A program made the translations under genes and the position numbers. 11,199 nt of DNA from Betaproteobacteria bacterium (GTDB lineage: Bacteria; Pseudomonadota; Gammaproteobacteria; Burkholderiales; SG8-41), in contig JANXRI010000461.1 in assembly GCA_025353085.1 (NCBI GenBank), positions 1-11,199 on the forward strand. Reading direction: 5' to 3'. Within the stretch, counting starts at the first letter, position 1; each line of letters begins with the position of its first letter. The notes under the pieces were generated by a model that saw only the letters and a program-made list of their open reading frames with translations, was not told the origin of the DNA and did no database searches. Shown here piece by piece: positions 1 through 6,210 of the stretch.

Positions 1-1
1 C

Positions 2-154
2 GCGGCCGTCGCGCTCGCCGAAGTCAGAGATCGTTTCGCGAGCCAGGGCGCTTTCGTCTCGCCACTCGCGCCACGTGAGTACACCGAGTTCATCCGCGCC
101 GAAATCAACAAATGGGGCCCGGTCGTAAAAGCATCAGGCGCTACGATCGACTGA
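2..154 (+). CDS. Bug-family (TctC) periplasmic solute-binding protein, C-terminal end only
   Basis: The reading frame is open from base 2 to a TGA at 152-154 and encodes 50 residues. The end resembles the C-terminus of Bug/TctC receptors of tripartite tricarboxylate transporters: a segment on a changed or shifted residue reading near 'REYTEFIRAEINKWGPVVK' followed by 'ASGATID'. In this family the C-terminal helix usually reads (F)IRAEI.KW..VVK.AG, which fits. Such proteins bind small carboxylates or related organic acids in the periplasm, and betaproteobacteria often carry many orphan copies. The start, signal peptide and binding pocket lie outside the window, so substrate and any partner membrane subunits cannot be told. 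The haem protein begins 76 bases downstream on the same strand and could share its transcript. Confidence 0.82.
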   Translation, partial: AAVALAEVRDRFASQGAFVSPLAPREYTEFIRAEINKWGPVVKASGATID

Positions 155-220
155 GCGCAGCTGTATTACCATGTAAGGTTGACGCGTCCGCGGCAATCGA
201 GCGTCGTAGACTCGGGTTCG

Positions 221-225
221 GGAGG
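221..225 (+). promoter_or_regulatory. Shine-Dalgarno site of the dihaem protein gene
   Basis: GGAGG at 221-225 lies five bases before the ATG at 231. It is one of the clearest ribosome binding sites in the window and fixes the start of the downstream gene. Confidence 0.8.
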
Positions 226-230
226 ATTTT

Positions 231-821
231 ATGAAAAAGAAAAATCAGCGCCTCGCCATTGGCGTGCGCATGGCGTTCGGCGTCATGCTGGTGTTGGCTA
301 ATATGGACGCCGCCAATTCACAGCCGCAGGAGCGTGCATTGCGTGCGTTCGAAGTCGTGCGGTCAGTGTTGCAGCATCCGCGTTGCCAGAACTGTCATAT
401 CGCGGGCGACTCGCCATTCCAGGACGACAAGGAAACACCGCATGAGCAATTTGTCGTGCGCGGGCCGACCGGCCGCGGCGCGATCGCGAATGAATGTTCT
501 TCATGTCATCAGAAAACCAATTTGCCCGCGGCTTACGGCGAGCACGCACCGCCCGGTTCGCCCGGCTGGCGCTTGCCTCCCCCGGAAACCAAAATGATTT
601 TCAATGGCGTGAGCGCGCGCGAGCTGTGCCGAACGATCAAGAACCGCCGTGCGACGGGCGGCCGCGACCTCGCTTCGATGCTGGCCCATATCCGCAGCAA
701 CAAACAGGTCGCCTGGGGCTGGGCGCCTGGCGCCAATCGCGCAACGCCGCCGGTGTCGCGCGCCGAGACCGTCTCGGCATTCAAGACGTGGATGGAAAGC
801 GGTGCTCCGTGCCCGCTGTAA
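231..821 (+). CDS. Periplasmic protein with two CxxCH haem motifs (isoquinoline 1-oxidoreductase subunit-like)
   Basis: The 196-residue product starts with a basic N-terminus (MKKKNQR) and a hydrophobic stretch to about residue 24. Signal peptidase probably cleaves near ANS-QP (residues 28-32). Two c-type haem sites are visible, CQNCH at 52-56 and CSSCH at 89-93, so the mature protein is probably a periplasmic dihaem cytochrome. Cysteines 133 and 194 are additional and could form a disulfide. Further features are GWRLPPPE near 112-119, WGW at 162-164 and a C-terminal FKTWMESGAPCP. I recall this architecture from betaproteobacterial proteins often annotated as 'isoquinoline 1-oxidoreductase subunit', electron carriers seen near molybdenum hydroxylases. 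No such dehydrogenase is in view, so the electron partner is unknown. The GGAGG site supports the start. Confidence 0.75.
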   Translation: MKKKNQRLAIGVRMAFGVMLVLANMDAANSQPQERALRAFEVVRSVLQHPRCQNCHIAGDSPFQDDKETPHEQFVVRGPTGRGAIANECSSCHQKTNLPAAYGEHAPPGSPGWRLPPPETKMIFNGVSARELCRTIKNRRATGGRDLASMLAHIRSNKQVAWGWAPGANRATPPVSRAETVSAFKTWMESGAPCPL

Positions 822-893
822 TCGGGTAACTCTGGCAGATGTCGGTTCGGTGGGAAGTAAAGCTGACTTCTTTGTCGCTCGCAAGCGTGCACT

Positions 894-1104
894 GCTAGTG
901 TAGTGCTTCACTCTATACGGCACTTATACAGCGGCACGGTAATAGCGAAACTCCTCCCCCTTCAAGGGGGAGAGCAAGCGCAGTGGCGAGGGGGCATCAG
1001 GGAGGGGGATGGGGGAATGGCGCCCAAATGTCACCCCATCCCCACCCTGGCACTCCCCTTGAAGGGGAGGGAATGTCTCGTTAATTGCGAAGCACCACAC
1101 TAGC
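894..1104. mobile_element. MITE-like element with terminal inverted repeats and internal palindromes
   Basis: Bases 894-909 (GCTAGTGTAGTGCTTC) and 1089-1104 (GAAGCACCACACTAGC) are inverted repeats matching at 15 of 16 positions; the mismatch is A902 against C1096. Inside are two near-perfect palindromes, 954-972 (CTCCCCCTT, C, AAGGGGGAG) and 1053-1069 (CTCCCCTT, G, AAGGGGAG). The G-rich stretch 998-1015 is nearly complementary to the C-rich stretch 1034-1050. The whole 211 bases can therefore fold into a long hairpin. It codes for nothing convincing. Similar G/C-rich palindromic units are scattered between genes in many betaproteobacteria. Each end carries TA at its outer part (896-897 and 1101-1102), as expected of an element moved by a transposase that duplicates TA, but the TA lies inside the repeat symmetry and is not proof. 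There is no transposase, so it would depend on one elsewhere. Confidence 0.72.
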
Positions 1105-1614
1105 GGCGGCAAATGGTGGCGATTTAAGTATCGTTATGGCGGCAAAGAGAATCGCCTTTCTCTCGGCGTCCATCCCGAGATTAGCCTCAAAGAAGCTCGT
1201 GAACGACGCGATTTAAATCGCAAACTGCTGGCGCATGGGAGCGACCCTGCCGCAACGCGTAAGGCGCAGCAGGCTTCCATCGCAAATGCGAACATCAATA
1301 GTTTTGAGGTCGTGGCCCGCGAGTGGTACGCAAAGTTCTCTCCGGTATGGAAACAGAGCCACGGCGATAAGATTATCCGACGGCTTGAGCGAGATGTGTT
1401 TCCTTGGATTGGCCCGTCCCCTATTCAGAGCGTTACCGCTCCAGTCCTGCTCACTGTATTGCGCCGGATTGAAAGCAGAGGCGCCGTGGAGACGGCACAC
1501 CGAGCGTTACAAAATTGCGGCCGTGTGTTTCGCTACGCCGTTGTCACAGGTCGTGCGGAACGCAACAGCAATGAGTGCGTGAGAACTTTATTTGTCTTCA
1601 TGATGATGGCATAA
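1105..1614 (+). pseudogene. N-terminal remnant of a P4-type tyrosine recombinase (integrase)
   Basis: One frame is open from the MITE edge to TAA at 1612-1614. It begins GGKWWRFKYRYGGKENRLSLGV and continues with LKEARERRD, matching the Arm-DNA-binding domain (DUF4102) of P4-like integrases. It then shows SFEVVAREW (about 1300-1326), ERDVFPWIG, TAPVLLTVLRRIE and ETAHRALQNCGRVFRYAV, the core-binding (SAM-like) domain. Similarity fades after GRAERN (about 1570), and the rest is unrelated. The catalytic domain with its Arg, His, Arg and Tyr residues is missing, as are the first 35 or so residues with the start codon. About 165 of the usual 400 residues remain, so the protein cannot recombine DNA. 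It marks an old genomic island or prophage edge. Confidence 0.85.
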
Positions 1615-1618
1615 ATTG

Positions 1619-1640
1619 TTACCACCAATTTACCACCAAT
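1619..1640 (+). repeat. Tandem 11-bp repeat TTACCACCAAT x2
   Basis: TTACCACCAAT occurs at 1619-1629 and again directly at 1630-1640. It starts five bases past the stop of the integrase remnant. Repeats of this kind could be remnants of recombinase arm sites or attachment-site DNA, but no matching copy was found elsewhere in the window. Confidence 0.7.
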
Positions 1641-1679
1641 TATGAAGATAGAGCGGGATGCTTCGAACTATTTTTCAAT

Positions 1680-1706
1680 TGCAATCACGGGAATTTCTTG
1701 ATTGCA
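1680..1706. repeat. 8-bp inverted repeat, 11-base spacer
   Basis: TGCAATCA at 1680-1687 and TGATTGCA at 1699-1706 are perfect inverted copies. This could be an operator-like dyad or a small hairpin. No T run follows on either strand, so it is not a typical intrinsic terminator. Confidence 0.55.
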
Positions 1707-1710
1707 GGAT

Positions 1711-1726
1711 ACATACAAACGTATGT
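1711..1726. repeat. Perfect 6-bp hairpin ACATAC-AAAC-GTATGT
   Basis: The two arms are perfect and the loop is AAAC. It lies five bases after the 8-bp dyad and could belong to the same regulatory or recombination region. By length alone it could also be chance. Confidence 0.4.
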
Positions 1727-1761
1727 GGATAGTGATCGCAAATTTCGATCATCAGCAGCAT

Positions 1762-1833
1762 GGCAAAGCCTGTTCCCCGAATTTCATGTCGTTAGGCTGA
1801 CTCGCAGTGACCCGCCTGGCAACAGGCTTTGCC
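1762..1833. repeat. 13-bp perfect inverted repeat with 46-base spacer
   Basis: GGCAAAGCCTGTT at 1762-1774 is matched perfectly by AACAGGCTTTGCC at 1821-1833. A 13-bp perfect match at this distance is unlikely by chance. The 72-bp unit could be a cruciform, a structured RNA or a tiny terminal-repeat element. No direct repeats flank it. Confidence 0.65.
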
Positions 1834-2010
1834 GCGCGCTAAGCGGATAAAGCAATTTGGAAAATGCCGAAGGCAGCCCATTTTGGGTGCGCGCAGCGTT
1901 CTAACGCCATCGGGCTAAGCGCATAATCTGGTACGGGCGGAGGCGAGTAATTTGCATAAAACCAAGTGTAACTCAAAGGCCCGTGCACGCTCAATTCAGC
2001 GGCAGCGCGT

Positions 2011-2952
2011 CTAACGCGACTTCGACACGATCGTCTGAAATTCACCGACCGACACCGCGACGCCGATATCGTCGCCGTTACCCGCTGCGCCATCCGGTCC
2101 CCATGAAGTGAGCGTGAACGCGGTCAGATTCAATACGGTCGCCGGCGTGATTGTCGCAGTGGCAATTGCATACTGCATCGGTTTTCCCCACGGATTATTT
2201 AGCTCCGTCCCCGGCAGGCCAAGGACAGGCATTGTGTTCGGAGCAACGCCCCCCCACGGGCGGCAGCGTGTACGTAAACTGCGTGGTCTCGCACGGCATC
2301 CCGGCGCCGCAGTTGACCGTGCCCGCGCAGGTGCCCGCGACGCAGTGAAAATTTCCAACCCGGGTTACAGTCGCGATGATGGCATTGCGGATGACGTTCG
2401 TGTTTGCAGCGACAATCGCACGGTAATCCTGCAGCGCCCCGCTGTCGTGCATTCGTTGATTTGATTACCCGCGACCCCAGGCCCGCTGCTGTGGATCGTT
2501 ATATTGCCTTTCATCCCCGGCAACGTCTGTGCCGTGAGATTACTCGAGGTAGCCGCGAGTGTGACCTCATAGGTGAACCGGTTACCATAACCGTCGATTG
2601 AAGTCTCGGCCGGCAGTCCCAAACTTACCCACAGGATCGTACCGCTCGCGACAGTCGGCGTGCCGGCTGGAAACAACAGGGTTCCTGTGCAAGTGCCGGG
2701 ATTGATCGCTGTGACGCCGTTGTTGGCAGCGCCCGCCGGAATGGTGCCCACTGCGGGACAAGGGAGCCGGAAATTTCGCGAAACGAAATTGACCAATGCC
2801 GCCTTGATCGCGGCTTCCCTCGTCTGGGTAATGGATTGTTTGGCGGAAGTTATCTGCCCTGACAGATATTGCGCAATGGCGCCTACCAGCAGTGCAATGA
2901 TGAACAGCACCACCGCAATTTCAATCAGCGTAAAGCCGCGGGATCTTTTCAT
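2011..2952 (-). pseudogene. Orphan type II/IV prepilin-like protein with two compensating frameshifts
   Basis: The ATG at 2952 begins MKRSRG-FTLIEIAVVLFIIALLVGA, a class III (prepilin peptidase) signal: a short basic leader, Gly6 at -1, Phe7 at +1 and Glu11 at +5, then the hydrophobic helix. RLPCPA and IDGYGNRFTYEV recall pseudopilins of the MSHA/GspH-like type. The as-is frame stops at 2365. The likely protein changes frame near the C run 2437-2440, where one base seems missing, and continues as LQDYRAIVAANTNVIRNAI. It returns to the first frame near the seven Cs at 2249-2255, where one base seems extra, then reads VAPNTMPVLGLPG and ends with the TAG at 2011-2013. Corrected length is about 313 residues. 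An alternative ATG at 3045 right after the trpE stop would bury the signal behind 31 residues. No assembly ATPase, peptidase or secretin gene is near. It may be a true pseudogene or sequencing error. Confidence 0.72.
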
Positions 2953-3045
2953 GGGACAACGCCGTTGCGTGTCGGAGCGCAAATCATACACCGGCGCAGT
3001 ACGATGCCGGCTTAGCCACAGCGCGCGCGAACGGGCGGCGCCCAT

Positions 3046-4521
3046 TCATTCGATCCTGCTGTCCAGACCAGCTTCCGCCATTTCGGCCGCGCGTAGCAGC
3101 GCCTGCGCCTTACTTTGCGTTTCCTGCCATTCCGCCTGCGGCACCGAGTCAGCCACTACGCCGCCGCCGGCCTGCACATGCAGCATGCCGTCCTTGACCA
3201 CTGCAGTGCGCAAAGCGATCGCGACATCCATGTCGCCGTTAAAGCCAAGATAGCCGACGGCACCTGCGTACACGCCGCGCTTGACCGGCTCGAGTTCATC
3301 GATGATTTCCATCGCCCGCACTTTGGGCGCGCCACTGACCGTTCCGGCGGGAAAAGTCGCGCGTAACACGTCGATCGAGCTCAACCCCGGTTTCAGTTTG
3401 GCCTCCACGTTGGAGACTATATGCATGACGTGCGAATAGCGCTCGATCACCATGCGCTCGGTAACATGCACGCTGCCGGTTTGGGCAACGCGCCCGATAT
3501 CGTTGCGACCGAGATCGACCAGCATGATGTGTTCGGCGCGCTCTTTCGCGTCGGCGAGCAGTTCGGTGGCGAGTGCCGCATCTTCCTCGGCAGTCCTGCC
3601 GCGCCGCCTGGTGCCGGCGATTGGCCGCACGGTGATCGCATCGCCTTCACGGCGCACCAGGATTTCAGGCGACGCGCCGACGACGTGAAAATCGCCAAAA
3701 TCGAAATAGAACATGTACGGCGATGGATTGATCGTGCGAAGCGCGCGATACAGCGCAAGCGGCGTGGTATTGAAACGCTTCGACATGCGCTGCGACGGCA
3801 CGACCTGCATGATGTCGCCATCGAAGATGTAGCGCTTCGCGCGGTCGACGGCCGCAAGATAAGCAGCCTCGCCAAAGCCGGACACTGCAGGCTCCGATTT
3901 GCCCGCAGTTTCAGCCGGTATGCTGAGCGGCGCGCGCAATTTTTTAAGCAAGGCGCCAAGCCGGCGCCGGCCCGCGCTATATGCGCCGTCGCGCGCCGGA
4001 TCGGCGTACACGACCAGCGTTAATTTTCCCGACAGATTGTCAACGATCGCGAGCTCTTCGGACAATACGAGCAGAATGTCGGGCACGTTCAGCGGGTCGG
4101 GCTTCTGCGATTTGGCAAGCCGGCGCTCGATATATCGCACGGTGTCATAGCCGAAATAACCGACGAGCCCGCCGCAAAAGCGCGGTAATCCGGCTTGCGG
4201 CGCCGCTTTGAATCGCGCGTGATATTGCTCGACGAATTGCAACGGATCGTCGGCCTGCGTGCTGCACTTCAGCTTGCCGCCCTCGAATTCGCTGCACTCG
4301 TAACCGCGCACTTCGATGCGCGTATCGGCCGCGAGGCCGATGAACGAGTAACGGCCAAAACGCTCGCCGCCGACCACCGATTCGAGCAGATAGGTGTGCG
4401 GCTGGTTCGCCAGCTTCAAGTAGACCGACAGCGGTGTGTCAAGGTCGGCGAAAGTTTCGAGTACTAGCGGGATGCGGTTATAACCCTCGGCCGCAAGCTG
4501 GTTGAATTGTGCTTCTGTCAT
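3046..4521 (-). CDS. trpE: Anthranilate synthase component I
   Basis: The 491-residue product has the full length of TrpE, which makes anthranilate from chorismate with ammonia supplied by the glutaminase TrpG. It is the first committed step of tryptophan synthesis in the cytoplasm. The N-terminal domain carries the tryptophan-binding motif LLES (45-48), so feedback inhibition is expected. INPSPYMFY (264-272), GTRRRG (303-308), DLGRND (336-341), PAGTVSGAPK (391-400), AGGGVVADS (451-459) and EWQETQSKA (464-472) are the chorismate-binding and Mg-binding signatures. GGAG lies seven bases before the ATG. gph precedes it after 136 bases; rpe-gph-trpE is a common betaproteobacterial order. Unusually, no trpG, trpD or trpC follows: a prepilin begins 93 bases downstream. 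PabB or a phenazine-type homologue is less likely given LLES and the context. Confidence 0.96.
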   Translation of the reverse strand: MTEAQFNQLAAEGYNRIPLVLETFADLDTPLSVYLKLANQPHTYLLESVVGGERFGRYSFIGLAADTRIEVRGYECSEFEGGKLKCSTQADDPLQFVEQYHARFKAAPQAGLPRFCGGLVGYFGYDTVRYIERRLAKSQKPDPLNVPDILLVLSEELAIVDNLSGKLTLVVYADPARDGAYSAGRRRLGALLKKLRAPLSIPAETAGKSEPAVSGFGEAAYLAAVDRAKRYIFDGDIMQVVPSQRMSKRFNTTPLALYRALRTINPSPYMFYFDFGDFHVVGASPEILVRREGDAITVRPIAGTRRRGRTAEEDAALATELLADAKERAEHIMLVDLGRNDIGRVAQTGSVHVTERMVIERYSHVMHIVSNVEAKLKPGLSSIDVLRATFPAGTVSGAPKVRAMEIIDELEPVKRGVYAGAVGYLGFNGDMDVAIALRTAVVKDGMLHVQAGGGVVADSVPQAEWQETQSKAQALLRAAEMAEAGLDSRIE

Positions 4522-4597
4522 GACGCCACTCCATGGAAACAGGCAAAAGAAACGACGGCAACGCGCGTTTTTTACGCGCGTCAGCTTGCCAGTTCAT
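4478..4597 (-). CDS. Possible short leader ORF overlapping the start of trpE
   Basis: ATG at 4597 opens a 39-codon frame beginning MNWQADARKKRALPSF, with tryptophans at positions 3 and 24, ending TAA at 4478-4480. It overlaps the first 44 bases of trpE in another frame, and its early codons run through the 8-bp hairpin. Translation might therefore affect access to the trpE start, as in leader-peptide control. No Shine-Dalgarno site is visible and there is no run of adjacent Trp codons, so it may be fortuitous. Confidence 0.22.
   Translation of the reverse strand: MNWQADARKKRALPSFLLPVSMEWRHDRSTIQPACGRGL
4561..4581 (-). promoter_or_regulatory. 8-bp hairpin in the gph-trpE gap, possible trpE leader element
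   Basis: ACGCGCGT at 4561-4568 and again at 4574-4581 is self-complementary, giving a perfect 8-bp stem with a five-base loop (AAAAA on the trpE strand). It lies about 40 bases before the trpE ATG. No U run follows, so it is not a standard terminator. It could slow the ribosome or RNA polymerase, or form part of a leader control. This role is inference. Confidence 0.45.
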
Positions 4598-4657
4598 TGC
4601 GCCACGGACGAATCCGCCGGGTGGAGCAAACGATCGTTCTTTCGCTTGGCATGTGGG

Positions 4658-5347
4658 TCATGATTGGGTGATCAAGGTGGCCGCTTCCACCAACGTTTCA
4701 ACTATAGCATCAACATCCAGTTGACGTACATCGTGCCCCTCGTTGTAGCCGTACGGCACGCAGAACACGGGGCAGCCTGCGGCACGCGCGGCGATTGCGT
4801 CGTTTAGCGAGTCGCCTATCATGAGCATATCGCGCGGCGCGATGCCGAGCTCTTTACACGCATGCGTGAGCGGCAGCGGATCCGGCTTTTTCTTCGGCAA
4901 CGTATCGCCCGAGACCACCAGCACAAAATAATCCGCGAGCTGCATTTGGCGCAACAACGGCAGCGTGAAACGCGCTGACTTGTTAGTGACGCACACCAGC
5001 GGAAAACCCGCTTGCCTGAACGCATCGAGCCCCTCGCGAACGCCCGGATACAGCAGCGTATGTTTACCGTTCACGGTTTCGTAACAGTCGAGATAAACCG
5101 GTAAAGCACGCTCAAAAAGCGCCGCGTCGATCTCACCTTGCAGATTGCCTGCAAGCGCGCGCTGCACGAGATTGGGAATGCCTTTGCCGACAAAATTGCG
5201 CACCAGCGCTTCGTCGAGCGGACTGCGACCGAGCTTCTCGAGCATCAGGTTGACCGCGGCGGCAAGGTCCGCAACGGTGTCGAGCAGCGTGCCGTCGAGA
5301 TCGATCATGACGGCTTTGACCGGTAGCGGGAATTGGGCTTTTTGCAT
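4658..5347 (-). CDS. gph: Phosphoglycolate phosphatase (HAD superfamily)
   Basis: The 229-residue protein has all four HAD motifs in order: I, MIDLDGTLLD with nucleophile Asp16 and acid Asp18; II, VTN at 120-122; III, Lys in PKKKPDP (151-157); IV, GDSLND at 178-183. The helical cap lies between motifs I and II, the arrangement of Gph-type enzymes. Gph cleaves 2-phosphoglycolate, a by-product of DNA-damage repair and of Rubisco oxygenation, to glycolate. Its place between rpe and trpE supports the name over other HAD phosphatases. The N-terminus QFPLPVKAVMIDLDGT makes the ATG at 5347 plausible, although no clear ribosome site precedes it. An intrinsic terminator lies between rpe and this gene, so some transcription may start in the short gap or read through. 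Confidence 0.92.
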   Translation of the reverse strand: MQKAQFPLPVKAVMIDLDGTLLDTVADLAAAVNLMLEKLGRSPLDEALVRNFVGKGIPNLVQRALAGNLQGEIDAALFERALPVYLDCYETVNGKHTLLYPGVREGLDAFRQAGFPLVCVTNKSARFTLPLLRQMQLADYFVLVVSGDTLPKKKPDPLPLTHACKELGIAPRDMLMIGDSLNDAIAARAAGCPVFCVPYGYNEGHDVRQLDVDAIVETLVEAATLITQS

Positions 5348-5391
5348 AAATTGTCAGGTGTGAGATCGATGAGCCGCATTCATTGCGCTAC

Positions 5392-5417
5392 AAAAAAACA
5401 GCCGGACGCTTGCCGGC
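5392..5417 (-). terminator. Intrinsic terminator downstream of rpe
   Basis: On the minus strand GCCGG (5417-5413), a seven-base loop and CCGGC (5405-5401) form a GC stem. TG and seven Ts (5398-5392) follow. It lies 17 bases past the rpe stop and about 45 bases before gph, so it should end or attenuate rpe transcription. The stem is short, so read-through is possible. Confidence 0.72.
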
Positions 5418-5433
5418 ACGCGCATAAAAACGC

Positions 5434-6093
5434 CTACACTTTGGCCAGTTCGCCGCGCATTTGTTTTATCGTTGCTGCGTAATTCCCGGCGCCAAAAATC
5501 GCCGACCCGGCGACGAATGTATCGGCGCCGGCGCGTGCAGCGTCCGCGATGTTGTCGGTTTTGATGCCGCCATCGACTTCGAGCCAGATGTCGCGCCCGC
5601 TGGCCGCGATGCGGGCGCGCGCCGCCCGCAGTTTAGGCAGTGCACCGGCAATGAATTTCTGTCCACCGAAACCGGGATTCACCGACATGATGAGGATCAA
5701 GTCCAGCTTATCGATGACGTAATCGAGATAATCGAGCGGCGTCGCGGGGTTGAAGACCAGACCTGCTTTACAGCCATGCTCGTGGATGAGCGAGATCGTC
5801 CGGTCGATGTGCTCGGAAGCTTCCGGGTGAAATGAAATAATGTTGGCGCCGGCCTGGGCAAAATCCGGAATGATGCGGTCGACCGGCTTCACCATCAGAT
5901 GAACATCGATCACGGCGGTCGTGTGCGGTCGCAGTGCCGCGCAGACTTGCGGACCGATGGTCAGATTGGGCACGTAATGATTGTCCATCACGTCGAAATG
6001 GATCAAGTCGGCGCCGGCCGCAACGACGCTTTTCACCTCGTCGCCAAGTCTTGCGAAATCCGCCGACAGTATGCTGGGCGCTATGCGGTACAT
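5434..6093 (-). CDS. rpe: Ribulose-phosphate 3-epimerase
   Basis: The 219-residue protein matches Rpe in length and motifs. It interconverts D-ribulose 5-phosphate and D-xylulose 5-phosphate in the pentose phosphate pathway and, where present, the Calvin cycle. IAPSILSADF (4-13) opens the TIM barrel. Metal and catalytic residues are His32 and Asp34 (HFDVMD), His65 (VHLMV) and Asp174 (EVDGGIK). MSVNPGFGGQKF (136-147) and FVAGSAIFG (193-201) form the phosphate-binding part. The ATG at 6093 fits the conserved MYRIAPSILSAD start, but no Shine-Dalgarno site is seen; instead a TAGAAT box ends six bases upstream. The gene diverges from apaG across 117 bases and is followed by a terminator and then gph. 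Confidence 0.96.
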   Translation of the reverse strand: MYRIAPSILSADFARLGDEVKSVVAAGADLIHFDVMDNHYVPNLTIGPQVCAALRPHTTAVIDVHLMVKPVDRIIPDFAQAGANIISFHPEASEHIDRTISLIHEHGCKAGLVFNPATPLDYLDYVIDKLDLILIMSVNPGFGGQKFIAGALPKLRAARARIAASGRDIWLEVDGGIKTDNIADAARAGADTFVAGSAIFGAGNYAATIKQMRGELAKV

Positions 6094-6099
6094 AGCGGG

Positions 6100-6105
6100 A
6101 TTCTA
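6100..6105 (-). promoter_or_regulatory. Candidate -10 box of rpe, possibly leaderless
   Basis: TAGAAT on the minus strand (five of six matches to TATAAT) ends six bases before the rpe ATG. Transcription would start at or next to the A of ATG. The -35 region is poor, so this is only a candidate. Confidence 0.35.
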
Positions 6106-6210
6106 CCGGTATTGCTGTTGGCCTGATAGCCGGCCCGCAGGCTCGTATTGCAGCGCCGCCAAAAATAGTGTGCAATGAGCATCACATTTTCGAACTACCG
6201 AATAAGACGA

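Larger units (their letters stand above)
1615..2010. other. Gene-free stretch between integrase remnant and prepilin
   Basis: I see no convincing gene on either strand in these 396 bases. The first half is clearly richer in A and T than the flanking genes, in keeping with acquired DNA. It holds a tandem 11-mer and three inverted repeats, listed separately. Open frames crossing it (for example 1575-1850 plus and 1839-2093 minus) show no recognisable domain, start site or codon signature. Confidence 0.6.

Noticed and set aside
178..216. Promoter for the dihaem gene (TTGACG with TAGACT)
   Set aside because: The two boxes are separated by about 22 bases, outside the usual sigma70 spacing.
856..874. 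Terminator after the dihaem gene
   Set aside because: GAAGT/ACTTC is a weak 5-bp stem followed by only three Ts.
954..1069. CRISPR-like spaced palindromes
   Set aside because: There are only two palindromes of unequal length, arranged as an inverted repeat rather than regularly spaced direct repeats, and no cas genes.
903..1103. Open frame of 66 codons through the palindromic element
   Set aside because: It is the translation of a non-coding G/C-rich repeat, the kind that gives spurious 'PLKGRE'-like proteins in many genomes.
1575..1850. Frame of 91 codons downstream of the integrase remnant
   Set aside because: No domain, ribosome site or homologous feel, and it crosses the repeats and hairpins.
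1839..2093. Minus-strand frame of 84 codons after the prepilin
   Set aside because: Its first part overlaps the real prepilin C-terminus in another frame, and the rest has no recognisable motif or start site.
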